Shown here: positions 35,101 through 42,199 of the stretch, one piece after another
How positions within the stretch are numbered: the stretch's first letter is position 1
Layout of the letters: each line of letters opens with the position of its first letter
Origin: Armatimonadota bacterium
GTDB lineage: Bacteria; Armatimonadota; HRBIN16
DNA: 64,000 nt
Assembly: GCA_026003195.1 (NCBI GenBank)
Contig: BPGU01000001.1
Span: 1,101,398-1,165,397, forward strand
Direction: 5' to 3'
Translations under genes and position numbers: made by a program
The notes under the pieces: generated by a model
Told to the model about the DNA's origin: nothing
What the model saw: only the letters and a program-made list of their open reading frames with translations
The model's database searches: none

Positions 35101-38100
35101 GTTTCACTCCTTCCCATCCGCAGGAAGGGCTTGTTATACCGCATCTCGGACCCGATCCCGAACACCTGCAGGGTGGGCGCCTGCCATTCCTGTGTACCCA
35201 TGCTGGGATGGCTCATCCGTAGTTTGGGCGCAACGTTTTCCAGCACCTTGTCCATCAGTGCGAATCGGGCGGTAACCTGCGTGCCGTCCTCGGAAATGGT
35301 TACCTCCTCTGCGTCCACTTCGGTGCTGACCGCAGTGCCCGCCGGAAACTCCAGCCACACGCGCGGTGTGCCCTGCTCGCGGTTGATGGACAGACCACCA
35401 ACCGTCACGTTCACGAAGTTGAACATCGTATGCACGTTATCGAAGGTCACACCTGCTGCGCCTACCCATAGCGTCACCTGTGCCGTTGCTGTCTCCGCCA
35501 GGTCGGATGATTCAAGGCTCACCTGCACGGATAGGTTCGTGCCGCTGGGTGCTTCCCTCGCCACATTCGCCCGGAAGGATACGGAACCGCTGGCGCCCGC
35601 CGCCAGGTTGCCCAGATTCCATTGCGCCGTACGGGTGTCTGCGTCGTACGTACCCCCCTCTGAGAGCGAACTTTCCACCACGTTCAACCCCTCGGGCAGT
35701 ACACACTTGAGCACCACTGACGCTGCCGGCGCGTTGCCCGTATTGGAATACTGCACGGTGAAGGTCACCGGGTCCGGGGAGCCAGCGCTGGCCATCGTGG
35801 GGGTAACGCTTGCCGTGAGGCTTGCTTGTGCCCCCGATAGGGAGAGCGTGTACTGGCGCACCTGTGTCTGGTTCAACTGCCCATGGTCCATGATGCGCAG
35901 GTAGTAACGCCCAGCTCGCGGGTTCCTGATAGTGAGCTTGACCGGTGGGTTGAAATGCTGCGAGGCACTCCAGTTCTCCCAGCTGCCGAATCGGCCACGC
36001 CACACCGATAGTTCGGTGACATTGCCGGGTGCGTCTACGGTAAACTCTAGCGACTGTACCCCTTCGGGCACATCCATCTGCAGCCAGTCATAGCCGTCGC
36101 TGCGGTAGATGGTGCCTGTGTAGCGACCGCCGAGGCGTACGGTGGGCAAAGCGGTGCTGGCGAATACTACCAGCTGCGCAGCCCCTCCGGGCACAATCTC
36201 TACCTCATACTGCCCGGCTGCAGGATTAGCTTGCTCGATGAATACGTCCGGGGCTGTCTGTTCGGCGATCGGGGATCCATCCCTGTACAGGTGCACTACC
36301 TGACCAGTCGCCTGCTCCACCGAACGAGAAGCCACAAAGAGCTTCTCCGCGCCTTCGGGCACATGGATGGTGGCGCGCCACCTTCCCCCGTTCAGGCGCA
36401 GGGTACGCTGTTCGCCCAGAGGTAGCACCGGCTTGACCAGCGTAAAGGTGCGCTCTTCGCTCCAATCGCTCCAGCTCCAGCCGTCGGTCGCCCGCACGCG
36501 GAAGCGATACACCCCCGGAGCCATGTCGGCGTCCAGGTTCAGCGTGACGACTTCCCCACCGGTCGCATCAGGTTTATCAAAGGGACGGTCATCTGCTGTC
36601 TGGTCAAACTGTCTGACCAGCGAACCATCCTGCGCCATAATCTCTACGCGGAAGCGCAGGCGGTCGTTCTCGTCGGGGTCGTTCGCCTGGAACCGCAGCA
36701 CCCAGTTGTCCACATCGGCGTTGGGTGCAGGATAGAGCACCTGAGGCACTGAGGCGGGAGTGTTGCCCGCACCCGGCATGGGCACGCGCCATAGCGCCAC
36801 GCCACCCCAGCCTCCAGCTGCCACGAGGAGGTCACTTCCGCTTCGCGCTACCGCCACATCGTATACCGCTTCGACGTGCCCCTTGAGGTTGTACTGCAAA
36901 CCGGCGTCCATAATCCGCCACACCTTCACGGCGGCGTCTTCGCCGACGGATACCAGTGCCATCCCGTTGGGGGCAAAGCGCACGCGGTGTACATCTCCGC
37001 CATGAGCCTGCCAGGCGCGGATGTCGGAGAACTGTAGGGTATCGCCGGTGTCGATGGCTTGCTTGAGCATGAGAGTGACCCCCACTCCCAGTGCGATGGT
37101 GTTGCCGGAGGGTGTAATGTCTACCGTCTTCGCTCCCCATTCTTGATCAAACACTGCCACGCCATCCTGCACGCGCCAGACGCGAAAGCCGTTATCCCAG
37201 TTCCATCCCATCGCGCGCGCCGCCGACAGGAGGTACTTGCCATCGGGGGTCAAACAGGAGTGTCGCACGGCAGTACCACGTTGCTCGAAGGAACGCACTG
37301 TCGCACCCGTATTGGCGTCCAGCAGGTCATAGTAGTCGCTGGAATACCACCCCTCCGAGCGCACCACAAGATACTGCCCATCTGGCGAGAACAGTCCCTC
37401 AGACCATTCCCCTCGCTGCCACAAGCGGGTACCATCTGCCAGAGAGTACAACGAACCATTACCAGATACCCACAGGCGCGAACCATCTGGCGAGATGCTC
37501 ACGTTACCCCCTCGTGTGTTCGGGAAGGCGATCTGCACTTGCCCACTAGAGGTGTCCACTACTCGCACATCACTATAGTGATTGTAAATCGCCATTTTGG
37601 AACCATCTGGCGACAGTTCTAGCCAAGAGATTTCGTTCGTTGTCGGACCTGTGATCTGGCGCGTAACCTCGCCGGTAGTCACGTTCCACTGCATGATACG
37701 TTCGTCCACGTTATTGGGGGATGAGCCGCGTACCCCCACGAACAGGTCGTTATCGCGCAGAGCAATGCCATACACGTAGTTCACGTTGTACTGGCTATTC
37801 CCTACATCTACCGTGCGCAGTTCAGCACCATCGCTCACGTTGTACACCTTCACGGTGCTCACTTGCCACGAGGTAGAACCAAATCGCACCGCCAGCCGCT
37901 GGCTATCCAGAGAGAACGCCAGAGGAACATGGCGACTGCTACTACTCGCGAAGGTGCCCAGTTCTTTCGTGTAGAGCGGAGCGTCCCAGCTGGTGGTTCT
38001 CCACACGTACAGATTGCCCCCTGACGAGGAGAGCGCAAGATAGTTGCCATCAGGGGAGAACCTGAGGTCTACCGGTTCCGACAGCCCTTCCGCCAGCACA

Positions 38101-38726
38101 CGCTCCCGACCCCAGTCAGAAACGCGCCAGAGTATCGCTCTGTCGTTGCTGGACGCTGTAGCGAGATACTGACCATCCGGTGAGAAGTCCAGCCCCTGCA
38201 CATACTCGCGGATACCTTGCAGCTCCGTTCTCTCCAGGTTGTTGAGGTCGAAGAGATAAGCATGTCCCCAGGCTCCAACCGCCAGCCAGCGGTTATCGGG
38301 CGAGAGCGCCAACGACTGTGGAGCCCACGTATCGTCGAAAACCGCCTCCTTATACAGGACCCAGGTGGAGGTGCGCCATACACGCACACGCAGCTGCCAG
38401 GAGGAATGGCTCACACTCAGCAGATACTGTCCGTCCCGGGAAAACACCACGCCACGTGAACCACCACCTAAGCCCGTCAGCACCCGGACTAGTTCACCGG
38501 TGTTGGCGTTAAACACCAGCACACTGCCCATCGTGCCCGGTACGGCAAGGAGGCTGCCATCGGGGGAGAGCACCGGGCGTACTTGTTCAGGCGTCAATCG
38601 GGGGAATACCATGACGGGGTCTTCTGGAGCAGCAAACAGGGTGAGAGGCAAAAGACAGGAAAGCACACAGAACAACGCACTCGCTGTCCTTCGCCATCCC
38701 CCCAGAGACCGGTAAGGCAAACGCAT
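32139..38726 (-). CDS. Giant secreted WD40 / DUF11 / FlgD-Ig multidomain surface protein
   Basis: 2195 residues from ATG 38726 with AGGAGGAAAGAG as RBS; an upstream in-frame ATG at 38828 gives no signal peptide and is rejected. The signal peptide ends near LFAAPEDPV. Residues ~45-650 hold about a dozen WD40 repeats (LSPDGSLLAVPG, FSPDGQYLATAS). Then come a fibronectin/Ig-like domain (~690-770), a pre-peptidase-like beta-sandwich, a DUF11 repeat (ASLTASVTP, YSNTGNAPAASVVLKCVLPE), a helical insert (~1390-1520), a SWDPNAK domain, Ig domains, GWNLIGNPW motifs and a C-terminal FlgD-Ig-like domain (LTWRGTDENGVALPAGAYLL). It is likely an extracellular adhesion or scaffold protein. Confidence 0.8.
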   Translation of the reverse strand: MRLPYRSLGGWRRTASALFCVLSCLLPLTLFAAPEDPVMVFPRLTPEQVRPVLSPDGSLLAVPGTMGSVLVFNANTGELVRVLTGLGGGSRGVVFSRDGQYLLSVSHSSWQLRVRVWRTSTWVLYKEAVFDDTWAPQSLALSPDNRWLAVGAWGHAYLFDLNNLERTELQGIREYVQGLDFSPDGQYLATASSNDRAILWRVSDWGRERVLAEGLSEPVDLRFSPDGNYLALSSSGGNLYVWRTTSWDAPLYTKELGTFASSSSRHVPLAFSLDSQRLAVRFGSTSWQVSTVKVYNVSDGAELRTVDVGNSQYNVNYVYGIALRDNDLFVGVRGSSPNNVDERIMQWNVTTGEVTRQITGPTTNEISWLELSPDGSKMAIYNHYSDVRVVDTSSGQVQIAFPNTRGGNVSISPDGSRLWVSGNGSLYSLADGTRLWQRGEWSEGLFSPDGQYLVVRSEGWYSSDYYDLLDANTGATVRSFEQRGTAVRHSCLTPDGKYLLSAARAMGWNWDNGFRVWRVQDGVAVFDQEWGAKTVDITPSGNTIALGVGVTLMLKQAIDTGDTLQFSDIRAWQAHGGDVHRVRFAPNGMALVSVGEDAAVKVWRIMDAGLQYNLKGHVEAVYDVAVARSGSDLLVAAGGWGGVALWRVPMPGAGNTPASVPQVLYPAPNADVDNWVLRFQANDPDENDRLRFRVEIMAQDGSLVRQFDQTADDRPFDKPDATGGEVVTLNLDADMAPGVYRFRVRATDGWSWSDWSEERTFTLVKPVLPLGEQRTLRLNGGRWRATIHVPEGAEKLFVASRSVEQATGQVVHLYRDGSPIAEQTAPDVFIEQANPAAGQYEVEIVPGGAAQLVVFASTALPTVRLGGRYTGTIYRSDGYDWLQMDVPEGVQSLEFTVDAPGNVTELSVWRGRFGSWENWSASQHFNPPVKLTIRNPRAGRYYLRIMDHGQLNQTQVRQYTLSLSGAQASLTASVTPTMASAGSPDPVTFTVQYSNTGNAPAASVVLKCVLPEGLNVVESSLSEGGTYDADTRTAQWNLGNLAAGASGSVSFRANVAREAPSGTNLSVQVSLESSDLAETATAQVTLWVGAAGVTFDNVHTMFNFVNVTVGGLSINREQGTPRVWLEFPAGTAVSTEVDAEEVTISEDGTQVTARFALMDKVLENVAPKLRMSHPSMGTQEWQAPTLQVFGIGSEMRYNKPFLRMGRSETVHVQVTNPNSTWETPFVKIQFDLANVPSDETATITYKVLAPNGMELKAGNTTALRHEVGILLPQLAPGATADYRIVLKVNSSRSALRTRIEPMTIAIVTVVSGVAIISSWAGHSILQSGCEKAIKRRLREDFALEGVDLTDQQINNLYNAYRQAGSFAAAWLSELAKSGVEKYTVDGFKDYITGKYGSGYAKAAELAYKVAKGEHPMETLLGEIASQLAPDLEWPLLPATAAVKAFLAEGQDCIEKGKELRQLAERFQKRRRTNPPQLRITRSWDPNAKSGTYGVDGFIPDGQTIDYTVCFENQPTATAAAEEVLIEDILDENLDDSTLVFTGFGFGSNEVTLPVPTGTLSQGVDLGNNLVVRVESSYDPSSRKLTVRFKGIDTRTGDYHEDGFLPPNNNEPEGEGYVSFRIRPKADVSSGTRIVNKATITFDAHLGQNPPMETNEHALTLDKQAPQIAIADMPAVQTKPTFTLSWQGDDDSSGIAQAEIWYSTDGGAFQLWRALSPEENRQQTGSATFQGKFGYTYRFYAVGADKVGNRSAIPSEPQAAITAGVAPEMAAGLQLIALPVVSEEADAKRVLNFDTDKLAAYIPGSGYVRYPNTALQVGRGYWVQLPSAQRASIRGDVADEAQSYVIPLQQGWNLIGNPWLESIAWHLSAIQVEQGGQSKSLSEAQAAGWVEDYAWGWDGTKYVLVYDSNIVSGVNSHLEAWRGYWVYAHQACNLILPSPSAGRAARSRRAEGSRGAWSFPVRVQVGSESAEVTVGISAGSRGLSVGLPPEPPIASGKRVKLSILQSGQAYVVDVRRSTGKQVWDLQAEWPAVEEPSSPVVLTFGNVASVPRGTALWLVDRTTGKRHYVRTTASYRFTPSQGETTRQFQLVAEPETSVGLKITGVGVTRTRGGAFHVTFHLTSPAALTAEVLSASGRPVVRLNPFGGRAVEGMQSLTWRGTDENGVALPAGAYLLQLQATDDEGRQSRVNIPLVLTR

Positions 38727-38813
38727 CTCTTTCCTCCTTTTATCCTCTGGGGAGGACGCGCGGCGAACACGACCCTGCATCGCCGGAGGGGTCTCTCCAC
38801 AAAAGGAGCAATG

Positions 38814-38839
38814 AATACCCACATTCATTGTTGGGTATT
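38814..38839. other. Inverted repeat upstream of the WD40 gene
   Basis: AATACCCA (38814-38821) and TGGGTATT (38832-38839) form an 8-base perfect inverted repeat with a 10-base spacer, between the end of the amidohydrolase gene and the giant gene. It could be an operator or a weak transcript-end hairpin. No clear promoter is seen near it. Confidence 0.4.
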
Positions 38840-38871
38840 GTGAAAAAATTCTCTAGGGGGGAGACTTATTC

Positions 38872-40113
38872 CTACACTTCCCTGCCCCGCAGGTATATTT
38901 TGTGGATTGCAAGCAGGTTTTCCACCCGTTCCAGATGGTTTTTCTCCAACAGCAGCATGTCCGCTCGCGCACCGGGTTGCAGTACACCTATCTTGCCACG
39001 CTGTTTCAGTGCCTCCGCGGCGGTCACAGTAGCAGCACGCAGTGCCTCTTCCGGCGTGAAACCACACTGTACCAGGAGGCGCAGTTCGTGGTGCAACGCG
39101 GCTCCGGGCAAAAGCCCGGGTGCAGGAGTATCCGTGCCTGCTCCGACCAGCACACCATAGCGGTGCGCTTCGCGCACAAAGCGCCTGTACACCTCTACGG
39201 CACGCTCGGCAGTGCGAAAGTCGGCGGATGTCCAGCCGCGCGTAGAGAGGAAATCCCAGTAAGGGCGCGACCACTCTGCGCGCCATTCGGCGGATATCGG
39301 CTGACCAGCAGGCAACTTGCTCTTCCACCAAGGCGGAAGGTCGTACAGGCTTAACGTGGGCGTCCACACGACCGAGGTGGCATAAGCCAGCTCCATGAGA
39401 CGTCGCACACGCTCGCCTGCGGTGCTCAGGCGGTCAAAACCGGCAAATACACGAAGGTAACCGCTTTTGCGCTTCTCATCAACGCGGGGGCGAGAAAGCA
39501 ACAGCTCATGCAGCAGGCAGTGTGCGTGCTCGATGCCCGCGATGCCCATGCGCATCAGTTCGGAGGCGGGGATGGTCTCCTGATGGGCGGTGACAGGTAA
39601 TCCCATCCAGCGGGCGTAGTCTATCACCGCTTCCGCAGTAGCACGGTCGGCGTTCACGTACAGCTTGAAACTGTCCGCACCCAGTTGGCGCAGGTGTTCC
39701 AGCAAGCCCGGAACCTCTACAGGTTTTCGCACCGCTACCGCCTCCCACCAGGAAGGCTTGCCCGTGTCGATGTTGCGCCCCGTCCAGTAGACGTAAGGAC
39801 GTCTGTCTCCCCTGCTCCACGCCTTTCGCCATTCGGCGATGACCTTGGGAGAGGAACCCATATCGCGCACCGAGGTCACGCCGTAGCGTAGGAACATCTC
39901 GGGCGTCTTCACCTCGTCCACGTGAACATGCAGGTCCGTCAGTCCGGGGATAACCCATCCCCCTCTGCCGTCCACCAACTTTACCGTAGACGAGAAGCGC
40001 ACCACATCCGCCCGCCCGACATCGGTGATGGTCTCTCCGTCCCACAGCACGAAGCCGGGCGAAAGGGCGCGTGCACCGTCCCAGACAGTCACGTTGATGA
40101 TCGCTGTTGGCAT
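38872..40113 (-). CDS. Amidohydrolase family metal-dependent hydrolase
   Basis: 413 residues from ATG 40113 (MPTAIINVTVWDG). The metal-binding HxH is in DLHVHVDEV; further likely ligands are Lys in DSFKLYV, His in VTAHQE and EHAHC, and Asp in GAGTDTPAPG. The C-terminal ALKQRGKIGVLQPGARADML is the small beta-domain typical of imidazolonepropionase- and prolidase-type amidohydrolases. No signal peptide is seen, so it is cytoplasmic. The substrate is unknown; peptidase, imidazolonase or related C-N hydrolysis are options. It is a single gene upstream of the WD40 gene. Confidence 0.88.
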   Translation of the reverse strand: MPTAIINVTVWDGARALSPGFVLWDGETITDVGRADVVRFSSTVKLVDGRGGWVIPGLTDLHVHVDEVKTPEMFLRYGVTSVRDMGSSPKVIAEWRKAWSRGDRRPYVYWTGRNIDTGKPSWWEAVAVRKPVEVPGLLEHLRQLGADSFKLYVNADRATAEAVIDYARWMGLPVTAHQETIPASELMRMGIAGIEHAHCLLHELLLSRPRVDEKRKSGYLRVFAGFDRLSTAGERVRRLMELAYATSVVWTPTLSLYDLPPWWKSKLPAGQPISAEWRAEWSRPYWDFLSTRGWTSADFRTAERAVEVYRRFVREAHRYGVLVGAGTDTPAPGLLPGAALHHELRLLVQCGFTPEEALRAATVTAAEALKQRGKIGVLQPGARADMLLLEKNHLERVENLLAIHKIYLRGREV

Positions 40114-40230
40114 TTTGTTCCAGGGTAACACTCTCTGTGAATTTGGTGGTGCGCTCAGCATCCACATTATAGCACACAACAGACCCTCTCACGAAATCGG
40201 CTACACGCGCCTGCAACATCATGTTATAAT

Positions 40231-40410
40231 ATCGCAGGCGTACCTTTCTGGATGAAGATGATAGAAAGCCGCGACCTGACCTCGCATACCTACAACGGGT
40301 CGGTAGCGCAGCAAGTTGCGGATGCTGTGTTACATCAATACGCGAGTGAGTTGGAAGCGCTGCAGGTGCGGTTGGAAGAACTGGCTCGCCAAGAGGAAAC
40401 CTCATCATGA
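40231..40410 (+). pseudogene. C-terminal fragment of a HI0074-type nucleotidyltransferase substrate-binding protein
   Basis: From ATG 40252 a 52-residue frame reads MKMIESRDLTSHTYNGSVAQ and ends EELARQEETSS. Intact HI0074-like (HEPN-type) proteins of ~130 residues end in a helix with exactly this RN/DLTSHTYN motif. A matching W codon just upstream of the ATG shows the homology enters from the left, so the N-terminal two thirds are lost. An extended TATAAT lies at 40225-40230. The stop overlaps the nucleotidyltransferase start in ATGA, preserving the normal pair order. Confidence 0.65.
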
Positions 40411-40566
40411 AGTATGGGTTGAGCGAACAGGTTGTTGCCCGGATTCAGGCTGTGCTGCGCAAGTATCCGCAGGTGTAGAAACCAGATCGATGACCCCGAT
40501 GTGATAGACCATATCCGGCGGGTCGGCGTGGTGCTCTATGAGCGGGAATCGCTACCCTCGGCGTAG
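40407..40566 (+). pseudogene. MNT-type nucleotidyltransferase with internal deletion
   Basis: MKYGLSEQVVARIQAVLRKY then PQV and a stop is the N-terminal helix of a minimal nucleotidyltransferase. In another frame at 40480-40566, DDPDVIDHIRRVGVVLYERE is its C-terminus. The middle, with the GSRA and DxD catalytic motifs, is absent. A deletion of roughly 50-60 codons explains both pieces. With the fragment before it, this was a HEPN/MNT-type toxin-antitoxin-like pair. The end overlaps the convergent methyltransferase gene by 15 bases. Confidence 0.65.
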
Positions 40567-41772
40567 TAACACGATACGGTTCGTGTTGGTCCCCTTCGAG
40601 CGGTTGCTCACCCCCCAGATGTGCGCCGTTTTGGTAAAGTGCTGATCATTGATGACTATCGCTTCCGGCGTGAGCGGCAGCCCACCTACCGCGTCGAGAA
40701 CCACCTCTTCCAAGCGTATCCGTCCTGCCCTGACCTCCCCAACCTCAAAGGCTATCCAGCCGTCCGGTCGAAGCACACGCGCCAGCTCGGTGAAGACACA
40801 GCGCATCGCTTCACGCCATTCGTCCACACTTCGCGCCATCGTGATGGGCACGCTCTGCGGCTCTATCCCACAGAACCAGCAGCGCAACCAGTTATCCTGA
40901 GCGTAGTCTACCACGTCCAGAAACGGCGGGGAAGTCACCACTAGCGAAACGCTCTCATCGGGTATTTCAGAGGTATCGTGTGCCTGCCGGGTAAGCAGCA
41001 GCGATTGGGGATAAACGGCAGCGAGCTGTTCACGCACCGCCTCGCTGCAGTCATGCAGCAGGGAGCGGCTTTTGTTCAGGATAATTTGGCGCACATCGCG
41101 ACGGGGTGGTGTTTGCCCCAGTCGCTCGTTGATTTTGCGCTGTGACTCGATGGACACCGCCTGATTGGGAGGCAGGGTATACACCGAGAAAAAGCCCTTA
41201 CTGTGCCCCGTTAGCCGATTGACCGCCACCATTCGAATCCAGCGGTCGATATCGTCCAGCTCCCCACCCCTTTCGCGTTGCAGCAGATACTCCCGCAGCG
41301 CGCAGATTTCGGCAAGGGTGTCGGGGTGATAAAAGACCTCCAGTTCCTCGGGATAATGCTCGCACCGGCGCAGGTCCAGCTCGCTCAGCCGCTGCACAAT
41401 CTGGGGCAGTCGCGGCGGGTTCAAGCGCGGGCGTGTCAGGATGTCGCTGAGCGGGTTCACATCGCAACCGTAAGGGATACGCCCCATCAGTGCGGATTCG
41501 AGAGGCGTGGTTCCGCGCCCCATGAAGGGGTCGTACACCACCTCACCCGGCTGGGTAAGCAACTCGATAAAGAAGCGCGGCAACTGGGGTTTGAAGCAGG
41601 CGCGATAGGCAATCTCCTGCAGGCTGTTCGCTTGTCGCTGCTTGGAGGTCCAGAACTCGTTCACATAGGTGGGAACACTGCGCGTCTGTCCCACGATGGT
41701 CTGTTTGTCAAAAGCACAAAAGGCGGTTAGCACATGATGTAAGGCGTTCTTCCGCGGCGGTGTCCCCACCAT
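40552..41772 (-). CDS. DNA methyltransferase (N4/N6 amino type)
   Basis: 406 residues. The AdoMet motif I is DPFMGRGTT (81-89) followed by GCDVNPL, and the catalytic motif IV is TSPPF (280-284), the form common in N4-cytosine enzymes. The order I then IV differs from the common beta class. The C-terminal VGVSN-like segment (AHIWGVSNRSKGTNTNRIV) is typical of a family of orphan methyltransferases. No restriction gene is adjacent, so it may act in regulation or be a remnant of defence. The coiled-coil gene upstream ends four bases before its ATG; translation is probably coupled. Confidence 0.85.
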   Translation of the reverse strand: MVGTPPRKNALHHVLTAFCAFDKQTIVGQTRSVPTYVNEFWTSKQRQANSLQEIAYRACFKPQLPRFFIELLTQPGEVVYDPFMGRGTTPLESALMGRIPYGCDVNPLSDILTRPRLNPPRLPQIVQRLSELDLRRCEHYPEELEVFYHPDTLAEICALREYLLQRERGGELDDIDRWIRMVAVNRLTGHSKGFFSVYTLPPNQAVSIESQRKINERLGQTPPRRDVRQIILNKSRSLLHDCSEAVREQLAAVYPQSLLLTRQAHDTSEIPDESVSLVVTSPPFLDVVDYAQDNWLRCWFCGIEPQSVPITMARSVDEWREAMRCVFTELARVLRPDGWIAFEVGEVRAGRIRLEEVVLDAVGGLPLTPEAIVINDQHFTKTAHIWGVSNRSKGTNTNRIVLLRRG

Positions 41773-41776
41773 ATTC

Positions 41777-42115
41777 TCAGTTCAGCATCGTATCGGTGCC
41801 CGGTTTGCGTACTACCATAAAACCCAGCGCGGAGTCGCTGGGCAGTTTCTTGGCGCCCTGCAGTAACGCCTTGACGAGGGCTTCTGCCAACCGGACACGC
41901 TCTTCGATCTCCTTCTGGCGTGCCTGCAGCTCTTTCACCGCCGCCTCCAGATAGGCATGGCGCATCTCCAGCTCACGCACCCGTTCCAGAATCTGGCGCG
42001 ACTGCTCATAGAGGCGCTTGATCTCCGCAGGCTCAACGGCTTCCAGCACCTGCTGTCGCAGTTCCTCGTCCTGTAACAGCAGGCTGATGATGGTCTGTGC
42101 GTCTATCCTGTTCAT
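41777..42115 (-). CDS. Small coiled-coil protein coupled to the methyltransferase
   Basis: 112 residues from ATG 42115 (MNRIDAQTIISLLL); the frame is open to 42151 but that start has no RBS. Residues ~30-85 are a heptad-rich coiled coil (YEQSRQILERVRELEMRHAY, LEAAVKELQARQKEIEERV). The C-terminus SALGFMVVRKPG is conserved-looking but unknown. It has no signal peptide. Its stop is four bases ahead of the methyltransferase start, so the pair forms an operon. It could be a partner or regulator of that enzyme. No family was recognised. Confidence 0.7.
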   Translation of the reverse strand: MNRIDAQTIISLLLQDEELRQQVLEAVEPAEIKRLYEQSRQILERVRELEMRHAYLEAAVKELQARQKEIEERVRLAEALVKALLQGAKKLPSDSALGFMVVRKPGTDTMLN

Positions 42116-42199
42116 TTGCCCCCGTTCACCTTCACACAATGTGTCATACATATTTTACCGCGTGAGACAGATGGGTGCAACAGGAAAACCTTTGGCGGA

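Noticed and set aside
39506-40408. 300-codon minus-strand frame overlapping the amidohydrolase
   Set aside because: A shifted frame of the amidohydrolase gene with no motif of its own.
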